A stretch of DNA of 64,000 nucleotides, taken from positions 109,886 through 173,885 of the forward strand of contig NZ_BMXB01000007.1 of the NCBI RefSeq assembly GCF_014651535.1. The letters are read 5' to 3'. The translations under genes and the position numbers were made by a program. The notes below the pieces were generated by a model. It ran no database searches. It was not told the DNA's origin and saw only the letters and a list, made by a program, of their open reading frames with translations. Shown here one piece after another: positions 62,560 to 64,000 of the stretch (within the stretch, counting starts at the first letter, position 1; the number at the start of each line of letters is the position of its first letter). Source of the DNA: Salinimicrobium marinum (GTDB taxonomy: Bacteria; Bacteroidota; Bacteroidia; Flavobacteriales; Flavobacteriaceae).

Positions 62560-62583
62560 AAAAATCCCGTTTCCGGGATTTTT
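62560..62583. terminator. recA terminator
   Basis: AAAAATCCCG / CGGGATTTTT stem with a TTTC loop, just after the recA stop on the minus strand. Gives a T-run on both strands. Confidence 0.9.
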
Positions 62584-62585
62584 AA

Positions 62586-63599
62586 TTATGCTTTTGCAAT
62601 TTTGATGGCCTCCTTGATTTTTGTCTCAAGTTCATCCATAAGATCGGGATTATCTTTTAGCAGTATTTTCACTGCATCACGACCCTGGCCAAGTTTAGTG
62701 TCTTCATAGCTAAACCATGAACCACTCTTTTTGATGATCTCGTAATCAACTCCCACATCAATGATCTCTCCTATTTTGGAAACACCTTCTCCATACATAA
62801 TGTCAAATTCGGCTGTTTTAAATGGAGGTGCCACTTTATTTTTCACCACTTTCACCCGGGTTTTGTTCCCCTGTACTTCACTGTTGCTGTCCTTGATCTG
62901 GGTGGATCTTCTAATATCCAGTCTTATGGAAGCGTAGAATTTTAGGGCATTACCACCGGTAGTGGTTTCAGGGTTTCCAAACATAACCCCAATCTTCTCC
63001 CTTAGCTGGTTAATGAAGATGACAGTACAATTCGTTTTGCTAATGGAAGCCGTAAGCTTTCGCAGTGCCTGAGACATTAAACGGGCATGTAACCCCATTT
63101 TTGAATCCCCCATTTCCCCTTCTATTTCGCTTTTTGGAGTAAGTGCGGCAACAGAGTCGATCACGATAATGTCAATCGCACCGGAACGGATCAGGTTATC
63201 GGTAATTTCAAGAGCCTGTTCTCCGTTATCGGGTTGTGATATGATTAAATTTTCAAGATCTATTCCTAATTTTTCGGCATAGAAACGATCAAAAGCATGT
63301 TCTGCATCAATAAATGCCGCGATGCCTCCTGCTTTTTGTGCTTCTGCAATGGCGTGTAATGTAAGGGTGGTTTTACCCGAAGATTCTGGTCCGTAAATCT
63401 CAATCACTCTTCCACGGGGATAACCTCCAACTCCGAGTGCCAGGTCCAATCCTAAAGACCCGCTGGGAATGGCATCCACATCTACTACAGACTGGTCGCT
63501 CATCTTCATCACGGTGCCTTTTCCGTAGGTCTTGTCCATCTTGTCTAGCGTGAGCTTCAAGGCTTTAAGCTTTGCTTCTTTTTCTTTATCGTTACTCAT
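62586..63599 (-). CDS. recA: Recombinase RecA
   Basis: A 337-residue recombinase. Walker [10 protein letters not shown] is at residues 70-78. Walker B and adjacent motif [18 protein letters not shown], the L1/L2 DNA-binding loops ([17 protein letters not shown]) and a normal C-terminus are present. Strand exchange and repair hub; it would be the partner of the broken DprA. The promoter is the TTG-N20-TAATTTAG arrangement at 63631-63661. I see no LexA-type box. Confidence 0.98.
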   Translation of the reverse strand: MSNDKEKEAKLKALKLTLDKMDKTYGKGTVMKMSDQSVVDVDAIPSGSLGLDLALGVGGYPRGRVIEIYGPESSGKTTLTLHAIAEAQKAGGIAAFIDAEHAFDRFYAEKLGIDLENLIISQPDNGEQALEITDNLIRSGAIDIIVIDSVAALTPKSEIEGEMGDSKMGLHARLMSQALRKLTASISKTNCTVIFINQLREKIGVMFGNPETTTGGNALKFYASIRLDIRRSTQIKDSNSEVQGNKTRVKVVKNKVAPPFKTAEFDIMYGEGVSKIGEIIDVGVDYEIIKKSGSWFSYEDTKLGQGRDAVKILLKDNPDLMDELETKIKEAIKIAKA

Positions 63600-63630
63600 T
63601 TCGGTCTACTTATTACTTAAAATACTGCTG

Positions 63631-63661
63631 CTAAATTACTATAAGTTTTGATGCATGACAA
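63631..63661 (-). promoter_or_regulatory. recA promoter
   Basis: On the minus strand TTG (63661-63659), 20 nt, then TAATTTAG (63638-63631), one base from TAnnTTTG. Confidence 0.55.
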
Positions 63662-63749
63662 TTTTATGACGCAACCTTTTACAGTTTTCTGCATCTATAG
63701 AGTGAAAGCAAACATAAGAACTATATGAAGTTTCTTAGAAGAAATATTA

Positions 63750-63977
63750 TTTTAAACAGTACAGGCTGTTCTACAGTGGTGAATTTATGCTGTAGCTGCC
63801 GAGTGGACGGAGGCTAGCGTTATTCCTATTTTAAGATGAAAATTAAAATATTAATAACGAATTAGCCGTTCGAAAAAAAATGCCCTGGTAAATCAGAGGG
63901 CACTGAAAAAGTCTCTCATTTAATTGAATTAAATGAAGACAAAGGAGCAGAAACCGTAGTGTTTCTGCTCCTTTTTT
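63750..63977 (+). ncRNA. Candidate structured small RNA
   Basis: The 400-bp gene-free stretch after recA contains four hairpins in a row: AACAG/CTGTT (63755-63770), CTACAG/CTGTAG (63771-63795), GGCTA-CGTTAT with ATAACG-TAGCC (63812-63867), and TGCCCT/AGGGCA (63881-63902). A perfect palindrome (TCATTTAATT/AATTAAATGA) and a strong terminator follow. No reading frame of useful length lies on this strand. The pairing was found by eye; promoter and boundaries are not certain. It is not one of the common named RNAs that I can place. Confidence 0.4.
63941..63977 (+). terminator. Strong terminator downstream of recA intergenic region
   Basis: Perfect 14-bp stem (AAAGGAGCAGAAAC / GTTTCTGCTCCTTT) with a 6-nt loop, then T-run. 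It ends a transcript coming from the left, where no protein gene is visible. Confidence 0.9.
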
Positions 63978-64000
63978 CGTATATTAAATGCTGACAAACA

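Noticed and set aside
1..64000. tRNA, rRNA, CRISPR array, insertion sequence, prophage or riboswitch
   Set aside because: I looked through all intergenic gaps and found none that I can support.

Overview
The window is a 64 kb piece of a Bacteroidota chromosome, almost certainly from a marine-type Flavobacteriaceae (Gramella/Salegentibacter-like; genus not proven). The signs are Bacteroidota promoters of the TAnnTTTG type, many flavobacterial DUF families (DUF4175, DUF4254, DUF4292, DUF4837, DUF5687, DUF6168, DUF6341, DUF6427, DUF6909), a type IX secretion lipoprotein (PorW/SprE), a split ATP synthase operon without atpD/atpC, and an HU-SPOR protein. Most of it is core genome. I see no insertion sequence, prophage, CRISPR array, tRNA or rRNA.

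Layout. 0-13.9 kb: a small DUF6327-like gene, an SPFH protein, an outer-membrane barrel, gltX, a large DUF4175 coiled-coil membrane protein overlapping ybeY, mnmG flanked by two parS-like palindromes, a methyltransferase, an OmpH-like lipoprotein, DoxX, holB and pgk. 13.9-21 kb: cell-wall genes (LysM lytic transglycosylase, DUF4837 lipoprotein, tatA, M23 peptidase), then a GH3-family ligase and DUF6909. 21-33 kb: surface polysaccharide genes (rfbBACD for dTDP-rhamnose, UDP-xylose synthase, GT2, CapK-like ligase, DUF4254, GT9) with purD and two small-family membrane proteins among them. 33-38.7 kb: an orphan PaaE-type reductase, then a PadR-led ABC-transporter/CPBP operon. 38.8-47.7 kb: porW/sprE, a bactofilin, atpZ, DUF6168 and atpBEFHAG. 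47.8-56.5 kb: flippase, dut, a nucleotidyltransferase, TPR, DUF4292, EnvC-like activator, a thioesterase and an HU-SPOR protein. 56.6-58.1 kb: two adjacent broken genes (dprA with three frameshifts, a lipocalin-like lipoprotein with an in-frame stop). 58.2-64 kb: trpS, a PlsC acyltransferase, a lipoprotein/ECF-sigma/dual-membrane anti-sigma operon, recA, and a structured gene-free stretch that may encode a small RNA.

Main points for a second look: the parS pair around mnmG with a shared flanking sequence; the trans-envelope sigma/anti-sigma operon; the two pseudogenes; the strong hairpin between atpE and atpF and the palindromic repeat between atpA and atpG; the nucleosidase-like C-terminus of DUF6909; the 89-bp rfbB/rfbA overlap; and the candidate RNA divergent from recA. 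Family assignments come from motif recognition by eye; no database search was run.
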